Shown here: one piece after another, positions 53,201 through 60,660 of the stretch
Position numbering within the stretch: position 1 is the stretch's first letter
Layout: each line of letters opens with the position of its first letter
DNA from: JAQAZP01 sp032127265
GTDB taxonomy: Bacteria > Acidobacteriota > JAQAZP01
DNA length: 62,220 bases
Assembly: GCA_032127265.1 (NCBI GenBank)
Contig: JAQAZP010000019.1
Location: 1 to 62,220 of the forward strand
Direction of reading: 5' to 3'
Notes under the pieces: generated by a model
What the model saw: the letters and a program-made list of their open reading frames with translations, nothing else
Database searches by the model: none
What the model was told of the DNA's origin: nothing
Program-made: the position numbers and the translations under genes

Positions 53201-53951
53201 CGACCGGATGGACGCGGCCCTGGTCTCGCCTCCCTTCGGCCTGCAGCCCGGTTCGATGCTCACTTTCTGGCATGCCATCGACGCCGAGGACATGGAGACC
53301 TACGAATACACGGCCCTGGACGGCGGTATCGTGGAGATCAATGTGGACGAGGGCGGTTGGGAAGCGCTCCATCCCCTGGGCGGCTTCGAGATGACCATGT
53401 TCCCCTTCTGGGTGCCCGTGGCGTTTCCCACCGATACTCGCTGCTTCTCCGGTGTCGCCAATCAGCGCTACGACTCCATTTACCTCGACGACCGCCAGGG
53501 GGTGGCCCGGGTCCGCTTCCGCTTCGGCAGCGACCACTACAAGTCGGATTTCCCCAATGACAGCCGCGGCTGGTTTGTGGACGATGTGACAGTCCAGCCG
53601 GTGGAGGGACTGGCGGCCAATCTGGAACCCACCTGCAAGATGGTGGTGGCCCGTGGGGTCGATTCGATCACCGCCGACTGGGTGCTGGCCAACCACGGCA
53701 CTGAGACCGTCAGCGGCTGGGCCATGGTGCTGCTGGTCCAGGAGCCTTTCGCGGGCGGGCCGGTGAGTTGGGTGGTGGAGCCGTGGCCGCTGACCCTCGG
53801 CCAGGGGGAGATGGCCCGCGGGTCGGTGGACTGGTTCATCCCCATGACCCATGGCTGGGACCGCCACCGCCTGCTGATCCGTCTGGCCCCCTCCATCGGG
53901 GGCACGCCCCTGGCGGAAGACAGCTTCCCGCTCACCATATACGGCGAGTAG
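50220..53951 (+). CDS. Large secreted C25 (gingipain-like) cysteine peptidase without A or B module
   Basis: 1243 residues from ATG 50220. The signal peptide is MRFDYPRCVVNLLLPVMFFI, ending near VAAG. A propeptide-like N-terminal region runs to about 210. The C25 domain (about 215-640) has LLGGDDEVVPHRGF, His459 (NHAGHADNF) and Cys495 or Cys497 (SQGCYCGAFD). CARDB/Ig-like beta domains occupy about 690-940 and a lectin- or MAM-like jelly roll about 945-1140 (GRGWFVDDVTV style). It ends in a further beta domain; there is no FG-GAP tail. A TTG 51 bases upstream is an alternative start. Confidence 0.92.
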   Translation: MRFDYPRCVVNLLLPVMFFIAALPVAAGTLELVLEPAPPRLVEAGDGTVLVEADGLRLLAEPGAPLLPVLPVTLLLPPGEELASLRVEADQSVPLDGFWSVAPAQQPRKLSDKTIEPTPPDERIYSSDQLHPAALHGEPVTSRYRGFVLVTVLVHPVRYRPASGRLFHHPGLKLVLTTRPAADAGVRPRFLSLDRETVDRVRGMAANPDAVKDYLDFADSTGRSSWGWDQLIITSPALAEPFREFAGWKTRRGVRCLVVTLPQIYAQFTEGPDQQKIRDFITMAYEEWGTRYVLLGGDDEVVPHRGFMADEFFYIDLDCPADLYYGALDGTWNDDNDVYWGEPAEADYLPEVHVGRAPVDSVAEVENFVAKVIRYLESPVLADCETGLMIGEETWWDVKAKAYKEEIRLGTDNWGFSTAGFPPEFLVGTLYDVEGVWDATANLLPLLNRGPNLVNHAGHADNFVVMKLFDFMINEENLLNDGVQNGLSIIYSQGCYCGAFDNRDWNFHYLEEDAVGEELTTIATGAVACIMNSRNGWGSFVDTNGPSQYFDREFFDALFGEGVTTLGEAADDSKIDNIWTTGSSFFRYCYYSLNLLGDPEMKVWTTAPRPLQVLHHPEAGMGNVTIPLQVLRDGLPLAGARVCLRQEGDGGAYARGETNDDGRVWLQVRLTSVDPLLVTVTGPNCLPWQGSITPRSLAAWVGYLDHELDDDTSGPSSGDGNGIAGNGETVELSIRVRNYGLQPADGVTATLTSDGPKVTVISGQAGYGRLEPGASAGPSSPFVALVGGGVPDGGAAPLTLTVTDGLGREWVSSFDLPLEAPLVLCQGFELADSGGGATEAGNGILEPGEMAEITLIAANHGSRTAGGLLARVVSQDPLVEVLESNTSFGDLAPGGSAAAATPLRIRVSAAAPTPYHPQIDVGFKADWSFSGRSAIGLEIVGLGLAEDMEDGGPGWAHGPVKWTADDWTLTTQFAAGGSGQSWKCGPRASWETYSDRMDAALVSPPFGLQPGSMLTFWHAIDAEDMETYEYTALDGGIVEINVDEGGWEALHPLGGFEMTMFPFWVPVAFPTDTRCFSGVANQRYDSIYLDDRQGVARVRFRFGSDHYKSDFPNDSRGWFVDDVTVQPVEGLAANLEPTCKMVVARGVDSITADWVLANHGTETVSGWAMVLLVQEPFAGGPVSWVVEPWPLTLGQGEMARGSVDWFIPMTHGWDRHRLLIRLAPSIGGTPLAEDSFPLTIYGE

Positions 53952-53997
53952 GAGCATAGTCTGCTCCCGGACCACAATTGAGATCCTTACGCCGTGT

Positions 53998-55650
53998 CTA
54001 TTCGACGACAATCGTCGGGATGAACTCCGGAACCCTCCTCGGAGCAGCCGCCTGTTCAAAGGCGTAGGCCGCGCGGAGCAGCACCGGCTCGCTATGGGCC
54101 GTGCCAAAGACCGAAAGGCCGATGGGCAGGCCGTGGACCGCGCCCATGGGCAGGGTGACGTTGGGATATCCCGACACGGCGGGCAGGGTGGAACTGGCCA
54201 CCGAAGTGCCGAAGTTGTCTCCATTGACCAGGTCCACCACCCAGGCCGGGCCATTGGTGGGGGCGATGATCAGGTCCAGGTCGTCCTTGTCCAGCGCCCC
54301 GTCGATGGCCTGCCTGGACAGCCGCTTGCTCAGAGCCAGGGCCTCCAGGTAGTCCTGGTCGGTGAGCGGTCCCTTTTCCGCGGCTTCACTGAAAATCTCC
54401 TGGCCGAACCAGGGCATCGTGTTCCCGCTATTGGCGTCGTTGTAGGCGATCAGGTCCGCGAGGCCAGCCATGCCGTTGGGCGATCCATGGACCCTGAGAT
54501 ACCCGGCCAGGTCGGCCTTGAACTCATAGAGCAGCACAGTGTATTCGGCGGTGTCCAGCCCCTCACGGTCACCGATATCCGCCGGGTCCACCACCTCGGC
54601 CCCCAGCTTCTTTAAAACCGCTATGGCCGCTTCGAAAAGTTCCTCCACCCTGGTGTGATTGCCCGCGCCGAAATAATCACGCATAACACCTACCCGCAGG
54701 CCCTTAAGGCTGCCGTCACCCAGGGCGGCAAGGTAGTCGGGCCGCGGCTCGGGGAACTCCCCGGAGGCCGGATCGTCCGGGTCCCTGACTGCCATGGCTG
54801 CCAGCATCAATGCGGCGTCCCTCACCGAGCAGGCCATCGGCCCGGCGGTGTCCTGGCTGTGGGCGATGGGGATGATCCCGTCCCGGCTGATCAGTCCCAA
54901 GGTAGGCTTGATCCCCACGATGCCGTTGACGCCCGAGGGGCAGACCACGGAGCCGTCGGTTTCGGTGCCCACGGCCAGCGGCGCGAGGCGTGCTGCAACC
55001 GCCACCGCTGAACCGCTGGAGGACCCGCAGGGTGAGCGGTCGAGGACATGGGGGTTCCGGGTCTGGCCGCCCTGGCTGCTCCAGCCGCTGCTGGATCGGC
55101 TGGAGCGGAAGTTGGCCCACTCGCTGAGATTGGTCTTGCCCAGGATCACCGCACCGGCCTCGCGCAGCCGCGCCACGAGGAAGGCGTCTCGTCCGGCGTG
55201 GTGGCCGGCCAGGGCCAGCGACCCGGCAGTGGTGGTCATCCGGTCAGCGGTGTCGATGTTCGCCTTGAGCAGCACCGGGATGCCGTGCAGCGGTCCCCGG
55301 GGGCCGATCTGCCGGCGCTCTCCGTCCAGCGCGACGGCGATTTCCAGCGCATCGGGGTTGATCTCGATGATCGCGTTGAGGCGCGGGCCCGCATCATCCA
55401 GCTGGGCGATGCGATCAAGACAGTGGCGGGTGAGTGCCTCGGCGGTCAGTTCACCCTCCTCCATCAGCGACTGCAGTTGTGCAATGTCCTGAAGATCCAG
55501 CTGAAGCCCGGCCTGCTCATCGGGCGCTGTCTCGCGCTCCGACCCGCCGCAGCCGGGCAGAACCAGGAGACTGGCCAGCAACATGGCCAGGCCGACGAGG
55601 CTGAAGATCCACAGATGGGACGAGAAACCGCGATGGGCGCCAGATGACAT
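53998..55650 (-). CDS. Lipoprotein amidase (amidase-signature family)
   Basis: 550 residues from ATG 55650 (AAGGAG upstream). The lipobox LPGC ends a signal peptide (about residue 33). The amidase-signature Ser-cisSer-Lys triad is visible: Lys in VLLKANIDTADRMTT, cis-Ser in the glycine-serine-rich CGSSSGSAVAVAARL, and nucleophile Ser in GTETDGSVVCPSG. IGLSVFGTAHSEPVLLRAA closes it. It would hydrolyse amides, such as peptide amides or aryl amides, at the outer membrane or periplasm. It converges with the C25 gene (46 bp apart). Confidence 0.93.
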   Translation of the reverse strand: MSSGAHRGFSSHLWIFSLVGLAMLLASLLVLPGCGGSERETAPDEQAGLQLDLQDIAQLQSLMEEGELTAEALTRHCLDRIAQLDDAGPRLNAIIEINPDALEIAVALDGERRQIGPRGPLHGIPVLLKANIDTADRMTTTAGSLALAGHHAGRDAFLVARLREAGAVILGKTNLSEWANFRSSRSSSGWSSQGGQTRNPHVLDRSPCGSSSGSAVAVAARLAPLAVGTETDGSVVCPSGVNGIVGIKPTLGLISRDGIIPIAHSQDTAGPMACSVRDAALMLAAMAVRDPDDPASGEFPEPRPDYLAALGDGSLKGLRVGVMRDYFGAGNHTRVEELFEAAIAVLKKLGAEVVDPADIGDREGLDTAEYTVLLYEFKADLAGYLRVHGSPNGMAGLADLIAYNDANSGNTMPWFGQEIFSEAAEKGPLTDQDYLEALALSKRLSRQAIDGALDKDDLDLIIAPTNGPAWVVDLVNGDNFGTSVASSTLPAVSGYPNVTLPMGAVHGLPIGLSVFGTAHSEPVLLRAAYAFEQAAAPRRVPEFIPTIVVE

Positions 55651-55700
55651 GATCAGTCTCCTTGATTCAGTGTGGCGGATAGTTCGGATGAATTTTGCGA

Positions 55701-55895
55701 TCACTTCTCATGGATCACGTCGTCAGCCCAACTGATGGCCGCAGCCACCTTGGGAAAGCCTACCGTGGAGACCAGGATCAGCAGGGCGTGGTAGATCTCG
55801 TCCGCGGTGGCGCCGAGGTTTTCGATGGCGGCCAGGGTCTTCGGAAAGCGCTGCTTCAGTGACTGGTAGTGGTTTGGCATCTCTTTGGTACTCAT
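55701..55895 (-). pseudogene. Carboxymuconolactone-decarboxylase-like gene with internal deletion
   Basis: 64 residues from ATG 55895. The N-terminal MSTKEMPNHYQSLKQRFPK and IENLG, and the C-terminal ATADEIYHALLILVST and GFPKVAAAISWADDVI, match AhpD/CMD-family proteins. About 35-40 residues between them, which normally hold the conserved E..H (AxGxxxH) helix, are absent, although the frame is kept. It is therefore probably non-functional or has lost its usual activity. Confidence 0.65.
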
Positions 55896-55926
55896 CCTGA
55901 TTTTCCTCACGTGAAGATGGTCTTGA

Positions 55927-56184
55927 TCAGCGGGAGTGGAGGAAACCGGCCGCCAGCCCGGCTTCCTCAAACCGGGCCCGGATGAAGTCGGCGGCTTTCA
56001 GGAGATTGTCCGGGTTGCCGGCATCCCGCGGGAAGCAGTCCTCGACGATGTAGCGCAAGTCCTGCTCGATCCTCGCCGGGCTTGTTTTTCGTTCAAAGCG
56101 GTTACTGTCCACGGCGGCCGCCGGTGCGGCAAGACCGAGCAGCAGGATGGTGATGAGCAGGTGGTGCCGCCTCATGGTGTTCAA
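55927..56184 (-). pseudogene. Truncated secreted M28-peptidase-like N-terminus
   Basis: 85 residues: a signal peptide (MRRHHLLITILLLGLAAPAA), then RIEQDLRYIVEDCFPRDAGN and a helix ending RARFEEAGL. These match the start of M28-family aminopeptidases. The frame then ends at FLHSR, before any zinc-ligand residues, so the catalytic part is lost. The start at 56184 overlaps the DUF3788 stop by a few bases; ATG 56175 is an alternative. Downstream sequence holds no further M28 motif. Confidence 0.55.
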
Positions 56185-56594
56185 CTCCGTCTTTCGATCA
56201 ACTTGCGGATGAGGGTCCCGCAGGATTTGAAATCGGCCTTGCCGGCAATGGTGAACCGCACCGCGCAGCCTTCACTATATTTCCGTGCCGACCGCAGTGT
56301 ATCGTGAATCGCGGCCAGTTCCTCGTCCAACAGCAAGGCTTCCCACTCCTTTACCCTGATCGCCATGCCGATCATCAGGGAGCCATTCAATGGGGTGAGG
56401 TAGTAGAGCGCCTTTTTTCTGTCATGGACCTTGAGCATCCAGCCGCTGCTCTTGCCGTGGTTCCAGTCCTGCTTGAAGTCCACGGCCAGGCCGGTGGCCT
56501 CGACGTAAACGGAGAATGACTTCCCCAGCGTTTTCTTCAGAGCCGCCTCGGTGGGCTTTGCACTCTTTTCCGCAAAAGGCCTCTCGCTCACCAC
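56181..56594 (-). CDS. DUF3788-family protein
   Basis: 137 residues. The fold marks are DWNHGKSSGWMLKVHDRKKA, LYYLTPLNGSLMIGMAIR and RKYSEGCAVRFTI. DUF3788 (YdeI-like group) has unknown function. The start is GTG 56594 (or GTG 56591) after GAGAGG. There is no signal peptide. Confidence 0.75.
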   Translation of the reverse strand: MVSERPFAEKSAKPTEAALKKTLGKSFSVYVEATGLAVDFKQDWNHGKSSGWMLKVHDRKKALYYLTPLNGSLMIGMAIRVKEWEALLLDEELAAIHDTLRSARKYSEGCAVRFTIAGKADFKSCGTLIRKLIERRS

Positions 56595-56622
56595 GCACCT
56601 CTCGGCGGTTGCAAACCGCGGC

Positions 56623-56823
56623 TCAATCAGACCCGGGCCCCGGCATGACGAACCAGAGGATCAGGTAGACCAGGATACCGGGGAAAGCGGCACTGAGCAC
56701 CGAAACGAGGATGTAGAGGATCCTCACCATCGATGGCGACCAGCCAAGCCAGTCGGCCAATCCGCCGCAGACGCCGGCCAGCCAGCGGTCTCTGGACCGG
56801 ACCAGTCTTGCACTTTTACTCAT
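56623..56823 (-). CDS. Small PspC-domain membrane protein
   Basis: 66 residues: RLVRSRDRWLAGVCGGLADW, one TM helix (about 33-60) and VMPGPGSD at the end. This is the PspC phage-shock-protein domain, which monitors or stabilises the inner membrane. AAGGAG seven bases before ATG 56823. Its start is 15 bp downstream of the sugar porter stop, so it may be cotranscribed. Confidence 0.92.
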   Translation of the reverse strand: MSKSARLVRSRDRWLAGVCGGLADWLGWSPSMVRILYILVSVLSAAFPGILVYLILWFVMPGPGSD

Positions 56824-56838
56824 TGTAACGCTCCTTGC

Positions 56839-58179
56839 TCATCTCAGGGCGGGAATCGCCCACTGTTTCTGCATTTCTTCCAGCGGCACGCCGCGGGTCT
56901 CGGGCACCATCGCTTTGACCCAGATCAGCTGCAGGACCATCATCAGACAGAAAAAGGCGAAGATGTATCCCGGCGCGATCGCCTCGGCCATCCTGGGAAA
57001 GACCAGGGTCAGCAGTGCGGCAAAGACCCAGTGAGTGCCGCAGCCCAGGGCCTGGCCCGCGGAGCGGTCGCGGTTGGGGAAGATCTCTCCGATGAAGACC
57101 CAGATCACCGCACCCTGGCCCACGGCGTGGGAAGCGATGAAGGCAAAGATGCAGAAGGGCACGAGACCGAAGTGTTCGGAGAAGAAGCCCCAGGCGCAAA
57201 GACCGAGGGAGAGGATGTAGCCGACGGAGCCGATGTAGAGCAGCGTCCGGCGCCCCATGCGGTCGATGAGGTAGAGCCCGACAAAGGTAAAGACCAGGTT
57301 GGTGATCCCGATGCCCACCGACTGCAGCAGGGCCGCCCGGGCGCCGAGACCGGTGAGTTCGAAGATTCGCGGGGCGAAGTAGAGCACGGCATTGATCCCG
57401 GAGAGCTGGTTGAAGAAAGCCACCAGGATGGCCAGCATGATCGGGTAGCGCAACCGGGCGGTCCAGAAGCGGTGCTCTTCAGTTTTCCCGCCGGTGTCGG
57501 CCGCGACCTTGTCCGCCCGGTCCGCGATCTCGGCCTCGCTCAGCAGCGGGTCGACGCGGCGAAACACGCTGATGCCCTCCTCCCGCCGGTTGTGCAGGAT
57601 CAGCCAGCGCGGGCTTTCGGGCAGGCCGATACAGAGCAGGGCAAAGACCAGGGCGGGGATCGCTTCCACCCCCAGCATCCAGCGCCAGGCGTGTTGACCC
57701 AGGCCGGCCAGCAGGGCGTTGGAGAGAAAGGCGACGAGGATGCCGAAGACGATGTTGAACTGGAACAGGCCAACCAGGCGTCCGCGGTAGCGGGCCGGGG
57801 CGATCTCGGCGATGAAGAGCGGTGCCGCCACGGTGGAGACACCCACGCCCAGGCCGCCGATAAACCGGGCGATCATGAAGGTGTAGACCTCGGGGGCCAG
57901 CGCCGAACCGATGGCCGAGACGAGGTAAAGAACGCCGATCCAGAGCAGGGTGGCCTTTCTGCCGAAGCGTTCACTGGGCCAGCCACCGAGCAGAGCGCCG
58001 ATCACCGTACCCCAGAGGGCCATGCTCACCGCCAGACCGTGCTGACCGCTGCCGAGGCTCCACAGGGCCTGTATCCGCTGCTCGGCGCCGGAAATGACCA
58101 CCGTGTCGAAACCGAAGAGAAACCCGGCAAGGGACGAACTGAGCGACCAGAAAAAGAGGCGTTTGTAAGGCAGTGACAT
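56839..58179 (-). CDS. MFS sugar-porter family transporter
   Basis: 446 residues, 12 TM. Sugar-porter signatures: GWPSERFGRKATLL (loop 2-3), RFIGGLGVGVSTVAAPLFIAE, PARYRGRLVGLFQ, and the PESPRWL motif (GLPESPRWLILHNR); in the C half, NQLSGINAVLYFAP, DRMGRRTLL and VPETRGVPLEEM. It would take up a monosaccharide or polyol by proton symport. The sugar cannot be determined. It heads a run of minus-strand genes ending with the PspC gene. Confidence 0.93.
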   Translation of the reverse strand: MSLPYKRLFFWSLSSSLAGFLFGFDTVVISGAEQRIQALWSLGSGQHGLAVSMALWGTVIGALLGGWPSERFGRKATLLWIGVLYLVSAIGSALAPEVYTFMIARFIGGLGVGVSTVAAPLFIAEIAPARYRGRLVGLFQFNIVFGILVAFLSNALLAGLGQHAWRWMLGVEAIPALVFALLCIGLPESPRWLILHNRREEGISVFRRVDPLLSEAEIADRADKVAADTGGKTEEHRFWTARLRYPIMLAILVAFFNQLSGINAVLYFAPRIFELTGLGARAALLQSVGIGITNLVFTFVGLYLIDRMGRRTLLYIGSVGYILSLGLCAWGFFSEHFGLVPFCIFAFIASHAVGQGAVIWVFIGEIFPNRDRSAGQALGCGTHWVFAALLTLVFPRMAEAIAPGYIFAFFCLMMVLQLIWVKAMVPETRGVPLEEMQKQWAIPALR

Positions 58180-58188
58180 GCGGCGCTC

Positions 58189-58623
58189 CTATACCTGTTC
58201 TTGCCCGGCTTCCTGGTCGTTGTTCTCGCCGTCATGGCTTCGCGACAGCAGGTAGCTGACGCTGAAAAGTATGATCATCGCCACTTCGATGAGGAACAGC
58301 GGCAAGAGGGACGACATCTTGGTGAAGCCGGCCAGGGACGCGGCCAGGCCGTTGGCCAGCATCCCGATCAACACCACGACGGTAATCGGCAGCACTCCCC
58401 GGCGCGCTTCCGGGTCCCGGTCGGCCCAGATGAGCAGCAGTGTCCAGCCGACCATCAGCGAACCGCCCATCCCCATGGCGTAGCGGTAGGGCAGCTGCGG
58501 CGTGTAGCGGGTCAACGGGCTCTGGTGGCCGAAGATTGCCTGGCCCAGCATCATCAACGCCGCCAGCGCGTCGGCCATGATGCCCACCCGGTAACTCATG
58601 CGCAGCAACTCGCGTGGCTGCAT
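58189..58623 (-). CDS. Four-TM membrane protein of unknown family
   Basis: 144 residues, four TM helices (about 12-28, 48-64, 78-96, 107-125), ending in an acidic tail (HDGENNDQEAGQEQV). I do not recognise it. The start is ATG 58623 (AGGTG upstream); the stop is 9 bp before the sugar-porter start, so they are likely cotranscribed. Confidence 0.7.
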   Translation of the reverse strand: MQPRELLRMSYRVGIMADALAALMMLGQAIFGHQSPLTRYTPQLPYRYAMGMGGSLMVGWTLLLIWADRDPEARRGVLPITVVVLIGMLANGLAASLAGFTKMSSLLPLFLIEVAMIILFSVSYLLSRSHDGENNDQEAGQEQV

Positions 58624-58708
58624 GGTGCACCTGCCTTTCCTGGTGAGGGCGCCGACTGCGGCCGCCGTTCTGGTCAACCATTCTACCCTATCCGGGACCG
58701 GGGAGGAG

Positions 58709-58780
58709 GTCGGGGACGTAGATAACTATATAACTATCGCGCATCCATACCTTCCGGTGCGGGCAACAGTCAGGGACGTA
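58709..58780. repeat. Pair of GTC(G/A)GGGACGTA direct repeats, REP-like remnant
   Basis: GTCGGGGACGTA (58709-58720) and GTCAGGGACGTA (58769-58780) lie 60 bp apart with an AT-rich tract (ATAACTATATAACTAT) between. The motif resembles ends of REP/RAYT-type elements in Gram-negatives. No transposase is present. Confidence 0.4.
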
Positions 58781-58830
58781 ATTGAATTCATGACCTGTTT
58801 TCAGCGTCGTCCCCGGTGTGCACGTGATGT

Positions 58831-59943
58831 TTATTCCGAATGCTGGACATGACGCTCCAGCCGCTCCAGGGCCCGGGGCAGATCGGCACGGCCGAAACCG
58901 ATCCGGAACGCGTTGTATTCCGGTCCGTACACCGTCCCCGGAAGAAGCAGCACGCCGGCGCTCTGTCGAAGGTCCCGGCAGAACAAATCCGCCGATCCTT
59001 CGAGCAACTCCGGAAAGGCGATGGACCCGGCGCTGGGGCGCACCCAGCGAAACCGGTCAGGGTGATCGGCAAAGAAAGCGTCGAGCCGGTCGAGGTTGGA
59101 TCGAATGATCTCCAGGTTCCGCCGGACGATCGGTCCGCGGTGCTGCAGGGCCAGCGCGGCAAGGAACTCACTGGGGGCGCTGCTGCAGATGGTGGTGTAA
59201 TCCTTGAAAGCGGCCAGTGACTGGTAGAGTTTCCGGTTGCGGGTGGCGATCCAGCCGATGCGCAGACCGGCCAGACCATAGGTTTTCGACATTACCCCCA
59301 GGGCCGCGGCGCGTCCGTTGAGGTCGGTCATGGAGGGCAACGGGCCGCCGGGCTTGTGTTCCAGCCCGCGGTAGACCTCGTCGGAAAAGAGGAGGAAACC
59401 GTGCCTTTCGGACAGTGCCGAGAGTTCACGGAGGAACGCCTCATCGGGCAGGAACCCCGTGGGGTTGTGGGGGACATTGACCACCACCACCCGGGTGCGG
59501 TGGGTGAGCAGGCCCTCAAGGTGGCCAAGGTCGAGCCTCCAGCCCTTCTCCGGGTCACCCTGCCAGTGGGTAACCCCGGCGCCGATGCCCCGAGCCACCT
59601 CGCCCAGCGACTGGTAGTACGGAGCGTGGACCACCACGTGGTCCCCCGGTTCGAGGGCCACGTTCATGAAATTGAAGATCGCCTCCTCGGCACCGCTGTG
59701 CACCAGGACCTGGTCCGGCAGGACCCTCTCATAGAGAGTGGTGATGGCTTGCCGGAGCTCCGGGTGCCCCAGGGATTCGGTATACCCCAGCCGTAGTTTG
59801 AAGAACCGTTCCTCGGCCCCCGGCTCCAGCGCCAGCAACTCGCGCAGTTCGAGACTCTCGCAGTCCGAGGCACAGAGGACGTATGGTGCGCTGAACTCGT
59901 GTTCGGCGAGATATCGTTCCAGCCGGAAGTTTTCGAGCTTCAT
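58831..59943 (-). CDS. Class I/II PLP aminotransferase
   Basis: 370 residues. The fold-type I PLP signature is GVMSKTYGLAGLRIGW (Lys220). Substrate-phosphate and ring residues appear in VHSGAEEAIFNFMNV, VVNVPHNPTGFLPD (Asn) and LLFSDEVYRGLE (Asp-Tyr). YGPEYNAFRIGFG carries the substrate-carboxylate Arg. It may be an aspartate-aminotransferase-like or C-S-lyase-like enzyme; the product is unclear. GGAGAAGCGC before ATG 59943. Confidence 0.92.
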   Translation of the reverse strand: MKLENFRLERYLAEHEFSAPYVLCASDCESLELRELLALEPGAEERFFKLRLGYTESLGHPELRQAITTLYERVLPDQVLVHSGAEEAIFNFMNVALEPGDHVVVHAPYYQSLGEVARGIGAGVTHWQGDPEKGWRLDLGHLEGLLTHRTRVVVVNVPHNPTGFLPDEAFLRELSALSERHGFLLFSDEVYRGLEHKPGGPLPSMTDLNGRAAALGVMSKTYGLAGLRIGWIATRNRKLYQSLAAFKDYTTICSSAPSEFLAALALQHRGPIVRRNLEIIRSNLDRLDAFFADHPDRFRWVRPSAGSIAFPELLEGSADLFCRDLRQSAGVLLLPGTVYGPEYNAFRIGFGRADLPRALERLERHVQHSE

Positions 59944-60002
59944 GCGCTTCTCCAGCGGCGGGGCACGACGCGCTTCCCCGGATGCTCATCCGCGAACCGC
60001 TG

Positions 60003-60290
60003 TTAGAGACAGTTCCCGATCTCGTCGACGATGCGGTCCACGTCGTCGAGGGTCACCCCGGAGAAGAGGATCTCCTGGGGGTAGATCATCACGTTGGGGC
60101 CCTTTTCGCAAAGACCCAGACAGCCGCTTTGCGAGACCCGGACCTGCGGCACGAACCAGCCCCGGGCCTTCACCGCATCCTTGATCCGGGCCTTGATCTC
60201 CATGCCGTTTTCGTCGGCACAGGATTTTCGGGCACCCTGGCGATCATTGACGCAGATGAAGACGTGGACCTTGAATGGTGTTTTCTTCAT
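60003..60290 (-). CDS. Thioredoxin-like [2Fe-2S] ferredoxin
   Basis: 95 residues from ATG 60290. Four cysteines in family spacing: FICVNDRQGARKSC (two) and SGCLGLCEKGPN (two). MIYPQEILFSGVTLDDVD follows. It matches the (2Fe-2S) ferredoxin domain found in NuoE-like and stand-alone proteins. It probably acts as an electron carrier in the cytosol. Confidence 0.88.
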   Translation of the reverse strand: MKKTPFKVHVFICVNDRQGARKSCADENGMEIKARIKDAVKARGWFVPQVRVSQSGCLGLCEKGPNVMIYPQEILFSGVTLDDVDRIVDEIGNCL

Positions 60291-60333
60291 TGGATTACTG
60301 CTCCGATTGGTGTCCTGAAGTTCTGCTGGTATT

Positions 60334-60660
60334 TTATAACGAAAGGTAGTCGTCCCGCACCGGAGAGAATACCTCCACCACCACGCAGTCCTCCAGGGCC
60401 TCGGCGCCGTGGGGCTTGTTCGAAGGCAGGTTCCAGCTGTCGCCGGGCGTGGCAACGACGGTTTCATCCCCGCTGAAAAAGCGCAGCGATCCGCTCACCA
60501 GGTAGCCGGTCTGCTCGTGGGGGTGCTGGTGCTCGGGGATCAGAGCGCCCTTGTCCAGCCTGAACTCGGTGATCATGGTCTGTTCACCGTGGGCCAGCAC
60601 CTTCAACTCCACACCGGCCAGCACCCGTGTGTAGCCCCTCGGATCCGCTTTCTCAATCAT
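60334..60660 (-). CDS. Cupin-domain protein
   Basis: 108 residues with cupin motif 1 (IPEHQHPHEQTGYLVSGSL; metal-binding His-x-His and Glu) and motif 2 (WNLPSNKPHGAEAL). It likely binds a metal and a small ligand or acts as a sensor. The start overlaps the upstream membrane-protein stop by 8 bases (translational coupling). Confidence 0.88.
   Translation of the reverse strand: MIEKADPRGYTRVLAGVELKVLAHGEQTMITEFRLDKGALIPEHQHPHEQTGYLVSGSLRFFSGDETVVATPGDSWNLPSNKPHGAEALEDCVVVEVFSPVRDDYLSL

Noticed and set aside
13461..53951. Type IX secretion C-terminal sorting domain on the secreted peptidases
   Set aside because: No typical T9SS type A or B ending (e.g. short Ig-like domain with a Lys-rich end) is seen. 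The ends are the A and B modules or other beta domains.
50892..54254. 1120-codon open frame antisense to the second C25 peptidase, and similar long antisense frames at 15932-18724, 10319-12568, 36932-38695, 44591-46273 and 2419-3657
   Set aside because: They mirror the well-recognised genes on the other strand; their composition (Gly/His/Pro/Val-rich, no domain motifs) is what GC-rich codon bias gives in an antisense frame.
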